Shown here in pieces: positions 1-10,963 of a stretch of DNA of 64,000 bases (its first letter is position 1; the number at the start of each line of letters is the position of its first letter). A model generated the notes under the pieces. The model did not search any database and had not been told where the DNA came from. It worked only from the letters and a program-made list of their open reading frames with translations. Both the position numbers and the translations under genes were made by a program. The DNA comes from Opitutales bacterium. Lineage in GTDB: Bacteria > Verrucomicrobiota > Verrucomicrobiia > Opitutales > Coraliomargaritaceae. The DNA lies in NCBI GenBank assembly GCA_018607135.1, contig JABBCA010000095.1, positions 1-64,000 of the forward strand. The letters are read 5' to 3'.

Positions 1-107
1 AGTCAAGGAGTGTCTTGGGACGCGCTCGATGCTTCGCATAGAAGCACGTGCTACAGCTAATCACGGGTTCATTAGCCCTTGTATTTATAATTAGGTAACT
101 GGGAAGA

Positions 108-173
108 CAGTTGCCCCCAACTGCCGCCCACCGTCACGGCCCCTGATACGAACGGCAACTGGGGGCAGTCGCC
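108..173. repeat. Paired G/C-run palindromes (CAGTTGCCCCCAACTG and GGCAACTGGGGGCAGTCGCC)
   Basis: Two imperfect palindromes read directly; near reverse complements of each other. Confidence 0.6.
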
Positions 174-196
174 CTCCCCGCAGAATTCCAGACAAA

Positions 197-222
197 AAAG
201 CGGCTCATTTCTGAGCCGCTTT
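197..222 (-). terminator. Rho-independent-type hairpin downstream of the DUF4126 gene
   Basis: AAAGCGGCTCA-TTTC-TGAGCCGCTTT perfect stem 13 nt past the minus-strand stop. Confidence 0.75.
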
Positions 223-234
223 CGCTAAAGATAT

Positions 235-885
235 CTAAGTCGCCTCGGGAGGAGGCATGACTTGAGTGGTCGGTTGATTTTTTTTCGCAGCGCGTCTCTT
301 GAAGAAACGGAAGAACGTGCGGAGCACGAAATAAAGAAGAAAAATCACAAGAACTCCGGCAAGAAGCGGAATGAGGATTGCTAGACCTGCGGTTAAAATC
401 GAGCCACCGAGTTCGGCAGTCGAAACCACTGGATTTCCGATACCTCCGGTGGTTGCCGTTGAAGTGCCACGTGTGATCACCGATGCTCCTTGCACCAGAC
501 CTGCAGTGCCTCCACCAGCGATTGTGGATAGTATCCACTTAAAGGACCCGTCACCCATAAAATCAGGCATCATCGCGCCAGAAATCAAGGTGCCGGCTGC
601 GATCGCCATAGGAGTGGCAATCGTATCCAGAGCGTTGTCCAACCATGGAATGTAATAACTTCCGATTTCGACTGCGGTGGCGACACCAAGCGCGATCGTT
701 ACGATATCACTCCCCAACCAACTGTTCTCTCCGAGGATTTCTTGAACATTAAAACCCATTCCAACGAGATCTGCCTCAAAACCAGTGTTTGCCGCGAGAC
801 TCGCGATAAATAAAGGAACAAACACACGAAAACCGCAGGCAGCGGCAAGGCCGACTCCTGCAAAAATTGCCATCATTTCATTCAT
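235..885 (-). CDS. DUF4126 domain-containing membrane protein
   Basis: 216 aa ORF; small-residue-rich TM segments, GFRVFVPLF...PWLDNALDTIATPMAIAAGT pattern. Confidence 0.7.
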   Translation of the reverse strand: MNEMMAIFAGVGLAAACGFRVFVPLFIASLAANTGFEADLVGMGFNVQEILGENSWLGSDIVTIALGVATAVEIGSYYIPWLDNALDTIATPMAIAAGTLISGAMMPDFMGDGSFKWILSTIAGGGTAGLVQGASVITRGTSTATTGGIGNPVVSTAELGGSILTAGLAILIPLLAGVLVIFLLYFVLRTFFRFFKRRAAKKNQPTTQVMPPPEAT

Positions 886-985
886 AATAGATACGTAGGT
901 TAGCGCCTTACGACCGCAGTTGGAAGCTTAGAGTTCCCTACTATACGCCTATCGATTTCAGCAAGCCACTTGCGACTTCGACAAA

Positions 986-1016
986 AAAACCTAGGGCACA
1001 GAAGGCCCTAGGTTTT
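986..1016 (-). terminator. Hairpin terminator downstream of the MscS-like TM-helix gene
   Basis: AAAACCTAGGGC-ACAGAAG-GCCCTAGGTTTT perfect 12-bp stem. Confidence 0.75.
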
Positions 1017-1046
1017 GATAGAAATCAGACTACTGCTTGGAATCGG

Positions 1047-2228
1047 TTATGAATCTTTGCGGAATTTGCTAAGGATATACTCCATTTGTTTGCCCGCCGC
1101 TTCGCGACCTCCAAGTCCAAAGGAGAGTGCCACTGCAATCGCTATCGCGCCCAATGAGAGGCCAAAAGCAAGATGCACGATTGTATCGGCAATGCCCATT
1201 GCATTGAGACCAATCGCAAGCACCAGTGCTAAAATCGCATAGCGTGCGATCGTCGCGAGCGCTGCGTTGTTTTCTCCTTGGCTGAGTAGCTTATGCGCCA
1301 GATTCGCAAAATAGTTGCCCACCGCGAGAATAAGTAGACCGAGCACGATCTGTCCACCAAGCACAAGTAAGTCGCTGAGCACGCTCGCAATCTCTACCAT
1401 GTTGAGCTTTTCCAAAGCGGAAATGACTGCGGTGAACATGATAAAGAAAAAGACGACACTGCCAGTGAGTTTCGAAAGTGAAAAATCTTCACCCACAACA
1501 GGTGCGAGGCCAAGCTTAGCGGGCAATTGATCTGCACCGATGTTTTTAAGAAGCTCTACGAGCATTGACACGACAAACTTACCAACAAGGAAGAAGACCG
1601 CGATAATGATGCCTGCACCAATGATCTCGGGAATGGCTGCCAACAATTCGTTGAGCATACCTGTAGCGGGATCAGAGATCGCTGACATCTCTAAAGCATC
1701 CAAGGCCACAATCAAAATCGGCACAAAAATGAAGAGGAAAACCAATTGCTGAACTAACTTAGAGAGGCTGATATTTTCACCGAGCCCTATTTTTTTTGAG
1801 AGCACATCAATACCTTTCGCGGCAGCTCCTACGACAGCAGAAACAATACGCGCAATAATGAAACCTGCAAAACCAATGACCCCTGCAGCAATCAAATTAG
1901 GAATGTATGAGACGAACTCATCAAACATATCTTGAAGCGGAGCGAGCACATCATTGATGCCCAAAACACTCAGCACTAGAAGCAGCACGAAGAGCAGTGC
2001 TAAATAATAGACAAACGTCGCAATCGGACCTTCGACCTTAAGCGTTTGCTCACGGTCTTTATTAATTCGCTCGTCTACTTTGATTTTACCCAACAGATAC
2101 GCCACGCCTTTACGCACGGCTCCTGCGAGAATGATACCCAGTATTAAAACGATTAACGCGGCAATTGCGTTAGGCATGAATGAACCCAGTTTTTCTAAAA
2201 ACGGGGAAAGGAAGCTATTTTCTGACAT
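1047..2228 (-). CDS. Mechanosensitive-channel-type conserved TM-helix repeat protein (CmpX-like)
   Basis: 393 aa; repeated TM units (PNAIAALIVLILGIILAGAVRKG, PNLIAAGVIGFAGFIIARIV, PEIIGAGIIIAVFFLVGKFV); C-term FGLGGREAAGK. Confidence 0.7.
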   Translation of the reverse strand: MSENSFLSPFLEKLGSFMPNAIAALIVLILGIILAGAVRKGVAYLLGKIKVDERINKDREQTLKVEGPIATFVYYLALLFVLLLVLSVLGINDVLAPLQDMFDEFVSYIPNLIAAGVIGFAGFIIARIVSAVVGAAAKGIDVLSKKIGLGENISLSKLVQQLVFLFIFVPILIVALDALEMSAISDPATGMLNELLAAIPEIIGAGIIIAVFFLVGKFVVSMLVELLKNIGADQLPAKLGLAPVVGEDFSLSKLTGSVVFFFIMFTAVISALEKLNMVEIASVLSDLLVLGGQIVLGLLILAVGNYFANLAHKLLSQGENNAALATIARYAILALVLAIGLNAMGIADTIVHLAFGLSLGAIAIAVALSFGLGGREAAGKQMEYILSKFRKDS

Positions 2229-2338
2229 AATTTGTATCGTGGTTAGTATTTTCTATAGTGATCCGCACACTTAGCACATACAGATAAGAGAAAAAGTATC
2301 TAATAATCAACTAGATAGCTAAAATCAGTTATAGAGCT

Positions 2339-5302
2339 CTATGCGGACTGCTGAAGCTCGGCCGCTTCGACAATCTTGACGTAAATCTCATCGACTGGCA
2401 TCTGCGCGAGTTCACGTGTCGAGATACGAGCGATGTTGAGCTTTGGAAGTGTTTCCAATGACTCGGAGAGACAGACATCGCGATTGGCTTCTACTTCCTC
2501 AACACGATCAATAGGCGTGAAATGAGGTGCCGAATTTAAGACCTGCGGGTGTTCTTTGACCAATTTGATGATCGCTTTCACCGCATCTGCAAAACGGTCG
2601 AGCTCTGCTTTCGTGTAGCTCTCTGTGGGCTCAATCATGAGGCCGAGCGGCTCAGGCCATGCCACCGTCGGCGCGTGGAAGCCAAAATCGAGGAAGAGCT
2701 TACCAATGCGAGGCGCAGCATCGGTCTTGCGTAGGCCAACCGACTCCAAAGCGCCGAAGTCTTCTGGTTTCAGCGTCAAAATAAATTCGTGCATGCGCGG
2801 CTCGCTATCGGAACCTGCTGGCAGCGTCGCGTAGTCGCTTTCCATTTGCTTGTGTAAATAGCGTGCGCTGAGCACTGCCATAGCCGACATGCGACGCACA
2901 CCCTCTTTGCCAAGGCGTAGCAAATAAGTATAACAGCGCACCTTGTGGGCAAAATTACCCCAGTGTCGGTGGAAAGAGCCGATTGATTTCTCAGCTTTGA
3001 CTGGACGGTAAAGCTCACCGTCAAACTCAATTTGATGGCCTGGCAAATATGGCAATAGTAAGTCACTCACCGCGACCATCGCATCCCCTGGCCCCCCGCC
3101 TCCGTGCGGAATCGTCCACGTCTTGTGTAAATTATTGTGCACCGCATCGACGCCGAGCGCACCGAGATCCACCCAGCCCGCGATTGCGTTCATGTTGGCA
3201 CCATCCATGTAAACGAGGCCGCCAACCGCGTGAATTTTCTCAGCAATCTCTTTAAAGGAGGTCTCAAAAATACCGCTCGTATTGGGATTGGTAATCATGA
3301 TGCCTGCAATGCGGTTACCATACTCTTCGATACGACGATCCAAATCTTCGTTGAGCACGCGGCCCGCAACATCGGCTTCGAGATAGACGATCTTCCCCTT
3401 CTTACCTGCAAATCCAGCCATGGTTGCAGTGGCGAAATTGGTGCCGTGCGCAGAGCGAGGGATCAATACCACATCACGCACTTGGTTGCGATCACGGTGA
3501 TAGGCTTGAAATAGTTTAAGGCCGACGAGCTCACCTTGAGCACCCGCAAGCGGCTGAGTCGTGACCCCCGCAAGACCAGTGATTTTCTTAAACCACTCTT
3601 GAGTTTCGTGTAGCACATAGAGGCAACCCTGCGCGTCTTCAACCGGCGCTTGTGGGTGCACATCGGTAAAACCTGGAAGGCTGGCGGCCCAGTCGTTTAC
3701 CATCGGATTGTATTTCATGGTGCAGGAACCGAGTGGATAGCACCCATCGTCTGGGCTGACATTGAGATCGCCTAGCTTGGTGTAATACTCGACCACCTCT
3801 TCAGCGGAATACCTTGGCAGGCCTGGTGCGCTGGAACGCAGCCCACTCTCATTGACTGAGTTCAGCGTTGCAGAGACAGCGGAGGCGGAGCCAAAGATCG
3901 ATGCAAAGACTTCGACTAGACCTGCGAGATCTTGATCTCTATTTGAGAATGACAGCTTAAGTAATTGACGCTCCCCGGCGATTCGATCGGAAACGTCTGC
4001 ACCTGCGAGAATACCTTTCGCGCGCGCAGCGGCCATGAGTTCAGCGACTGGTCTAGAAAGCGAAAGGGTCAACTCGTGAAAGCTCACACTGCCAGAAAAT
4101 GCTAAATCGACACCGTGGAATGCAGTGAGTGCCTCGACCGCCTCAGCTAAACGAGCACGGATCGTCGATAAAATCGATTCCAGTCCTGGGTCTCCTCGCT
4201 CCAATAATGCAGCGCCGACGAGTGTCGCAACAAAGGCTTGGTTGGAGCAAATATTGGAAGTCGCTTTGTCTTTGCGAATATGTTGCTCACGAGTCGAAAG
4301 CACACCCACACGGCATTCACGACCAGAGCAGTCTTTAGCCTTTCCGATAAAGCGCCCTGGCGCCGCGCGCACGCCATTGCGATCTTTGCTCGAAAAACGC
4401 ACCCCAAAGAGACCCAGCCCTGGGCCACCAAAATTCGGTGCCAGTGCAAAATGCTGCGCCTCGCCAACGATGATATCAACGCCCGCCTCACCAAACTTAG
4501 AAGGCGGCTTCAAGCCTCCCTTAGCGAGCAATAATGGATCAATCACCGCGACTGACTTTACTTTCAACTCTGCAGCGTAGTCAGTCAGCTCATCCGCGGA
4601 TTCCAAAAGACCAAACGTATTTACCTGCGGAAACACGATCACCGCGAGTCGATCCACGGCACTCTCAGCGGCAGATTTGAGGGCCGCCATGTCAATACAT
4701 CCAGTCGCCGCATCTGCAGGCACACGAATCAATTCCACCTCAGTCTCTTCAGAGAGCGTGGCCAACACCTCGAGATCCCCTGGATATAAGGTCTCTGGAA
4801 TGATCGCAGCGGTTTTTTTGCGACTCATGCGGATCGCGGCACAAATACCTTCAAAAATCGAAGTCGAACGATCGTAGAGGGATGCGTTCACCGCCTCAAA
4901 GCCGGTGAGTCGCGCCATCGAACACTGATAGATCCAGTGTGCGATCAATGTGCCTTGGCTGAGCTCTGGCTGATAGGGCGTGTAGGCGGTCGTCATGTTG
5001 CGAATGTCGCAAACAGGTCCGACCACCGGGGATGGCTCCAAGTCGAGCACCCCGTCGCCTAGAAAACTACTGCCGATCTGATTCTTCTCCGAAATTTCCT
5101 GAAGCCGTGTCTTCAGGGCTTGATAATCGAGCTCCTCTGGCAGATCGGGGGCTTGAGCAAACAGCACTTCTTCGGGGATATGGTCGAAGAGTTCCTTAAA
5201 TGAGCCCTTACCGATAGTCGCCAACATTTGCTCAATATCAGCATCCGTTGCAGGGATGTAGTGGCGGGCGTGTTCACGAAGATCGGTCGATGGACTGGAC
5301 AT
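2339..5302 (-). CDS. gcvP: Glycine dehydrogenase (decarboxylating), GcvPA-GcvPB fused chain
   Basis: 987 aa; N-half TAYTPYQPELSQGTL, C-half DGANMNAIAG...NLHKTWTIPHGGGGPG (PLP Lys region). Confidence 0.93.
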   Translation of the reverse strand: MSSPSTDLREHARHYIPATDADIEQMLATIGKGSFKELFDHIPEEVLFAQAPDLPEELDYQALKTRLQEISEKNQIGSSFLGDGVLDLEPSPVVGPVCDIRNMTTAYTPYQPELSQGTLIAHWIYQCSMARLTGFEAVNASLYDRSTSIFEGICAAIRMSRKKTAAIIPETLYPGDLEVLATLSEETEVELIRVPADAATGCIDMAALKSAAESAVDRLAVIVFPQVNTFGLLESADELTDYAAELKVKSVAVIDPLLLAKGGLKPPSKFGEAGVDIIVGEAQHFALAPNFGGPGLGLFGVRFSSKDRNGVRAAPGRFIGKAKDCSGRECRVGVLSTREQHIRKDKATSNICSNQAFVATLVGAALLERGDPGLESILSTIRARLAEAVEALTAFHGVDLAFSGSVSFHELTLSLSRPVAELMAAARAKGILAGADVSDRIAGERQLLKLSFSNRDQDLAGLVEVFASIFGSASAVSATLNSVNESGLRSSAPGLPRYSAEEVVEYYTKLGDLNVSPDDGCYPLGSCTMKYNPMVNDWAASLPGFTDVHPQAPVEDAQGCLYVLHETQEWFKKITGLAGVTTQPLAGAQGELVGLKLFQAYHRDRNQVRDVVLIPRSAHGTNFATATMAGFAGKKGKIVYLEADVAGRVLNEDLDRRIEEYGNRIAGIMITNPNTSGIFETSFKEIAEKIHAVGGLVYMDGANMNAIAGWVDLGALGVDAVHNNLHKTWTIPHGGGGPGDAMVAVSDLLLPYLPGHQIEFDGELYRPVKAEKSIGSFHRHWGNFAHKVRCYTYLLRLGKEGVRRMSAMAVLSARYLHKQMESDYATLPAGSDSEPRMHEFILTLKPEDFGALESVGLRKTDAAPRIGKLFLDFGFHAPTVAWPEPLGLMIEPTESYTKAELDRFADAVKAIIKLVKEHPQVLNSAPHFTPIDRVEEVEANRDVCLSESLETLPKLNIARISTRELAQMPVDEIYVKIVEAAELQQSA

Positions 5303-5459
5303 GGGAATAATGTATTTCAGGAAAATGTAACGTGCAGATCAAAAAATGAATTGATCGAATTAGTTAGTTGCCAGACAAAGCCTGTCTTATTGCATCGCAA
5401 GTATCTTTGCTCGATTTATACGAAATACTCTTTGCAGCAAGGAGTAGACCACTTTCCAA

Positions 5460-6542
5460 ATGCTAGAAATACCACTTCACAATTTTCATGCCGAACAAGG
5501 CGCACGCTTCGTCAACTTCGGCGGTTGGAACATGCCGGTGCAATACACCAGTATTCTCGAAGAACATAAAGCGGTGCGCACCGCTGCGGGCCTATTCGAT
5601 GTCAGCCACATGGGCGAATTTCATGTTTTTGGGGCCGACGCAGCGCTCTTTCTCGATCGCTTGCTCGTCAATGCAGTGGCTAAAGCTCCTTTGGGCAAAG
5701 CGATCTACTCACCAATGTGTATGAGTAACGGTGGCGTCGTGGATGATTTAATCGTCTACCGTATCGAAGAAGACAGTTTCCTAGTCTGCGTAAATGCAAG
5801 TAACATCGAAAAGGACTTCGGCTGGTTTCTCAAACAGGCAGAACGCTGGGGGTTCGATGTCGAGATAGAGGATCATTCAGACGAATATGCCCTACTTGCG
5901 CTCCAAGGCCCCCAATCGGAAGCGATACTAACAGAAGTCGGCCTTGAAGGCCTAGCCAGCATCAAGCGATTTTGGCATAAACTCATAGCCTTTTCGGGTG
6001 AAAAGATCCGCGTCTGCCGCACTGGCTACACCGGTGAAGACGGCTTTGAGATTTACAGTTCGCCCAAAGCCGCGGAACAACTCGCGAAGCAAATCCTGAA
6101 GCATGGCGAACCTATGGGTGTAAAGCTCTGTGGTCTAGGCGCTCGCGACAGTCTGCGACTTGAAGCTGGCTTGCCACTTTACGGCCATGAATTAAGCGAC
6201 CACATCACTCCCCTAGAGGCCAGCCTCGACTGGACCGTCAAGCTGGACAAAGACGACTTCATCGGCAAAAACGCGCTCACCGAACAAAAAGAAAACGGTA
6301 TTCCACGCCGCGTGGTCCACTTCAAACTTGAAGGGCGTCGTATTGCACGAGAAGGCACACCCGTGATCAACAAAGCAGGCGAAGCCATCGGTAAAGTGCT
6401 TTCTGGAACCCTGTCACCGATGATCCATTGCCCGATTGGCAGCGCGATCGTGAACAGCGACTCATTGGAAGGCCCCCTTTATGTCGATCTTCGCGGCAAT
6501 CAGCTCGAACTCCAGATTGCAAAGGCACCACTGCACAAGTAA
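5460..6542 (+). CDS. gcvT: Glycine cleavage system aminomethyltransferase (T-protein)
   Basis: 360 aa; [44 protein letters not shown]. Confidence 0.95.
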   Translation: MLEIPLHNFHAEQGARFVNFGGWNMPVQYTSILEEHKAVRTAAGLFDVSHMGEFHVFGADAALFLDRLLVNAVAKAPLGKAIYSPMCMSNGGVVDDLIVYRIEEDSFLVCVNASNIEKDFGWFLKQAERWGFDVEIEDHSDEYALLALQGPQSEAILTEVGLEGLASIKRFWHKLIAFSGEKIRVCRTGYTGEDGFEIYSSPKAAEQLAKQILKHGEPMGVKLCGLGARDSLRLEAGLPLYGHELSDHITPLEASLDWTVKLDKDDFIGKNALTEQKENGIPRRVVHFKLEGRRIAREGTPVINKAGEAIGKVLSGTLSPMIHCPIGSAIVNSDSLEGPLYVDLRGNQLELQIAKAPLHK

Positions 6543-6557
6543 GTGCATTTGGTTGAG

Positions 6558-6729
6558 TGCTATCTGTTGATCAGATAGCAAACCCCCGCTCTGATGTAAC
6601 GTCACTACCTAAGGCCAAATTCAGTAAAGTTTGATCCTTATACGTTCGTATTCGGTAGAGCGGTGTGGCCCACACCGCATTCATCCGACGAGTCTGGAGC
6701 TTTCAATCGTGCTGACTGGGCCAGTCAGC
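6558..6729. repeat. Cluster of three perfect hairpins in intergenic DNA
   Basis: TGCTATCTG-TTGAT-CAGATAGCA (6558-6580); GCGGTGTG-GCC-CACACCGC (6660-6678); GCTGACTGG-G-CCAGTCAGC (6711-6729). Confidence 0.7.
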
Positions 6730-6954
6730 GCTACCCGATCAAATATTTTTTCATTCGGTATAAGGCCTATTTACGCCTCTGGTATTGAGGAACATAGGAC
6801 CATCAGTGGGGAAGCGCTGCAAGCATGCCGGCCGTCTCGAATGTTAGAGTCTAAGACACGCTTTATGGACGAACTTGATACACTGCCAAGCAACTCGCTT
6901 AGATGAGGCTCAGGTTTCTAGAGAAGCGAGACCGCCTCGATTTCAATCAGCGGT

Positions 6955-8001
6955 TTACTCTACCACAGTATCGGCGCTGGAAGGAGCAGTCGTGTCGACC
7001 GCAGTAATCACCGTATCTTTCTCAGGGCGTGGACGCGTTTTCACCGAAAACTCCAAAAGCTCTTCACCACGTTCTACTTGGACGGATGCGTATTGATTGG
7101 CTCTGGTGAAAAATACTGCGCCTGGCACATCTTCAACTCCAGTGATTTTACGCCCACTGATCGAAAGAATACGGTCGCCTTCAAGCATACCTGCTTCTGC
7201 GGCGGGAGCACCTTCAATCACCTTAGATAATGTAACTGCATTTGAGTCATCGCTGTTGAGACGACTCTTTACCTCGAAACCCATCCAGCTGTGAATGATA
7301 TGACCTGAGAAAAGTAAATCGTCACGCACACGCACCAAGGCATCTGCAGGCAAGCAATAGGACGCATCCAAATCTGGAACGGACGCAACCGTCATCCCGA
7401 TAAAACGCCCATTGATATCAAGAATCGGACAACCGCCCTGCCCAGCTTCAACGGAGATTGAAGTCCGGATATATTCAGTCGGGAAAATCTTATTCCCCAA
7501 CTTCTTCTCCGCACCTGTAAAAATACCCATTGAGGGAGAGGGATCAAAATCCAGTGGACATGCGATGGCGACCGCAATGGAGCCCAAAGGCGGTCGCGCT
7601 ACGGTAGTGTCGATCGAAATAATCGAAAACTCCTTTGGCGGCTGAATGACTTTGAGCACTGAGACATTCGTCAAGCGGTCATGCCCCACTGGCTCGGTTG
7701 CAAATTGGTGGCCTTTATATTCGATCCAAACACGCTCTGCACCTGCAGCTCGACTGGCACTAACCATGACATGGCCTTCTTTACTGATAAAGAATCCTGT
7801 GCCGACCCGCAACATGACTGCCTTCTTGCCGTCTTTTTCTGGCCCCGTGTAGGCGGCCTTTACGCGGACAATCGAATCCTTATTTTGCTCAAAAACCTGT
7901 ATCAAGCGCTGCTGAAGAGCCAACGCATCAGCCGAGCTCCCCGAAGCGGAAAATGTGCAGAAGCTAAGTAGGACGAAAACCCAACCGAAACGGAGAAACA
8001 T
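6955..8001 (-). CDS. HtrA/DegP-like trypsin-fold protein with C-terminal PDZ domain, predicted catalytically inactive
   Basis: 348 aa; HtrA fold landmarks at GTGFFISKEGHVMVSAS, DRLTNVSVLKV, AGQGGCPILDINGRFIGM; PDZ at GAPAAEAGMLEGDRILSISGRKI. Confidence 0.75.
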   Translation of the reverse strand: MFLRFGWVFVLLSFCTFSASGSSADALALQQRLIQVFEQNKDSIVRVKAAYTGPEKDGKKAVMLRVGTGFFISKEGHVMVSASRAAGAERVWIEYKGHQFATEPVGHDRLTNVSVLKVIQPPKEFSIISIDTTVARPPLGSIAVAIACPLDFDPSPSMGIFTGAEKKLGNKIFPTEYIRTSISVEAGQGGCPILDINGRFIGMTVASVPDLDASYCLPADALVRVRDDLLFSGHIIHSWMGFEVKSRLNSDDSNAVTLSKVIEGAPAAEAGMLEGDRILSISGRKITGVEDVPGAVFFTRANQYASVQVERGEELLEFSVKTRPRPEKDTVITAVDTTAPSSADTVVE

Positions 8002-8009
8002 ACAAAAGA

Positions 8010-8558
8010 CTAGTAAACAAGAGTCGTAGCGACACCCGTGCTACCGAAAGAAGGGCGAGAAGACGCTGCATCCGAAGAATAATCCGCATCCATCGCCAAC
8101 TGAAAGCCTTCCATTCCAAAATCACGTGTAAATGACGCATCATTCGATTCAATCTCAGCAGAGATCCCTTCAAGTGAATAATCGCGAGTCGCCTCGAGGG
8201 AGGAAACATCCATCTCCGACATTGCCACTTCAACGAGTGGCGCTTCGGCAAATACGACTGAATCTTGGGCAACGGACACCGAGGTGGAGCCAGTTCCGAT
8301 AAATGCGGGGCGAACCACCATCAATGCGAGAAATGCTGCGGCGCAGGCGACTCCGACACTTTGCGTGAAGCGGCCCGATAGCGTGCGCCAGATTTGCAGA
8401 TGCACGGGATCCTTCTTCACGAGCGTCTGTAGCATACGTTGATGCAACTCTTGGTCAAATTGGCCCCAAAACGCTTCGTCTGGACGCTCAGAACGCTTCA
8501 TACGAAGGAGATCTTCAACTTTTACTTCTTTTTGACTGTCGTGTGTGTGGTTTGACAT
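8010..8558 (-). CDS. Anti-sigma-like membrane protein
   Basis: 182 aa, charged N-terminus (DLLRMKRSERPDEAFWGQFDQELHQRML), single TM, immediately downstream of the ECF sigma gene. Confidence 0.55.
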   Translation of the reverse strand: MSNHTHDSQKEVKVEDLLRMKRSERPDEAFWGQFDQELHQRMLQTLVKKDPVHLQIWRTLSGRFTQSVGVACAAAFLALMVVRPAFIGTGSTSVSVAQDSVVFAEAPLVEVAMSEMDVSSLEATRDYSLEGISAEIESNDASFTRDFGMEGFQLAMDADYSSDAASSRPSFGSTGVATTLVY

Positions 8559-8587
8559 ATTTGAGTATGTTATTTCGCAGGCATCTC

Positions 8588-9220
8588 TCAGCCGAGGTAG
8601 TCCTTTAAATAGCCTTGTAGCTGTTGTTTAGCGTAATGAAGACGTGAGCGCACTGTTCCGACAGAAGTCTTAGTGATTTCTGCGATTTCTGCGTGCTCAA
8701 GGCCTTCAATTTCATGTAAAATAACGACTGTGCGATGTTTAAGAGACAACTTTTGTAACGCGTCGTTCAATTTTTCCTGTAATTCGTTTATCAAAGCGCC
8801 CTTTTCAGTCTGATTTTTCGCGGTCAAACGCTCGAAAATCTCCGAATTTGACACCTCTTCATCTATATTTTCATAACTGATAAATCGGCGACGGCTCCTT
8901 TTCTTAAGAAAAGTCATGGTGGTATTGATCGCAATTCGATAAACCCAAGTGAAAAACGAGGATTTACCCTTAAAGCGAGCAATCGCTTGAAAGGCCTTAA
9001 TAAAGGTCTCTTGCGTCAAATCAGAGGCATCTTCGCGATTACTCGTCATGTTGTAGACCACAGAAAAAATCTGCTCACGATACTTCTGCACCAACTGGTC
9101 ATAAGCACCCACGTTACCTGATTGCACCTTCTGAACGACCGCCCAGTCCAGATCACGTTGAGATACCTCCGCCTCTTGCGCGGGGAAAATCGTCTTCGTC
9201 ACTGACTCACTGGTTGCCAT
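8588..9220 (-). CDS. RNA polymerase sigma-70 factor, ECF subfamily
   Basis: Sigma region 2 (DLTQETFIKAFQAIARFKGKSSFFTWVYRIAINTTMTFLKKRSRRR) and region 4 (LSLKHRTVVILHEIEGLEHAEIAEITKTSVGTVRSRLHYAKQQL); start moved to MATSESV within the ORF. Confidence 0.92.
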   Translation of the reverse strand: MATSESVTKTIFPAQEAEVSQRDLDWAVVQKVQSGNVGAYDQLVQKYREQIFSVVYNMTSNREDASDLTQETFIKAFQAIARFKGKSSFFTWVYRIAINTTMTFLKKRSRRRFISYENIDEEVSNSEIFERLTAKNQTEKGALINELQEKLNDALQKLSLKHRTVVILHEIEGLEHAEIAEITKTSVGTVRSRLHYAKQQLQGYLKDYLG

Positions 9221-9416
9221 AATAGTTACAAAATAAAAGCACTTATTATGCAAAATGCAAAACTTTCCTCAACTAGTGAATTTTAAGCCAAATGAAGGTA
9301 TTTGAAGCCCCAGAACGAAAAGGTGCGAATTACACGAAACTTGATTTGCGCTGGCCGCTGAGTTTTACACTATTGACAGCCCTACTTCTATAGATGGTAA
9401 CACTACCCGCTTATTT

Positions 9417-10655
<1,239 letters not shown>

Positions 10656-10714
10656 AGTATTTCATCCATCATTTCATTAGCTATCAGCTATTACCCATTC
10701 GCATTTTTAACATC

Positions 10715-10963
10715 ATGACAGAAGATCAAGTAAAACAAATCGTTATCGACATCATCAACGACATCGCGCCCGATGAAGACACCACAGACCTGAAGTCCGA
10801 GGTGAACCTCCGCGACCAAATGGACCTAGATTCCATGGACTTCCTCGACATCGTCATGGAGCTCCGCAAGCAGCACAGCATCGAAGTGCCTGAGGAAGAC
10901 TATCCTCAACTCGCTTCGCTCGACAGCTGCGCCGCATACTTGACTCCAAAGTTTAACGCTTAA
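10715..10963 (+). CDS. Acyl carrier protein
   Basis: 82 aa; phosphopantetheine site DLDSMDFLDIVMELR. Confidence 0.9.
   Translation: MTEDQVKQIVIDIINDIAPDEDTTDLKSEVNLRDQMDLDSMDFLDIVMELRKQHSIEVPEEDYPQLASLDSCAAYLTPKFNA

Noticed and set aside
4125-4580. Overlapping ORFs (up to 151 aa) antisense to gcvP, and similar antisense ORFs throughout
   Set aside because: They lie wholly inside confidently assigned genes, have biased composition and resemble no family; typical shadow ORFs.
5303-5459. Possible glycine riboswitch between the divergent gcvP and gcvT genes
   Set aside because: I found no recognisable conserved glycine riboswitch core or paired aptamers in the 157 bp. An Infernal scan with the Rfam model would settle it.
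6631-6906. 91 aa ORF downstream of gcvT
   Set aside because: No family resemblance, no convincing ribosome-binding site and it spans two perfect hairpins; more likely non-coding.
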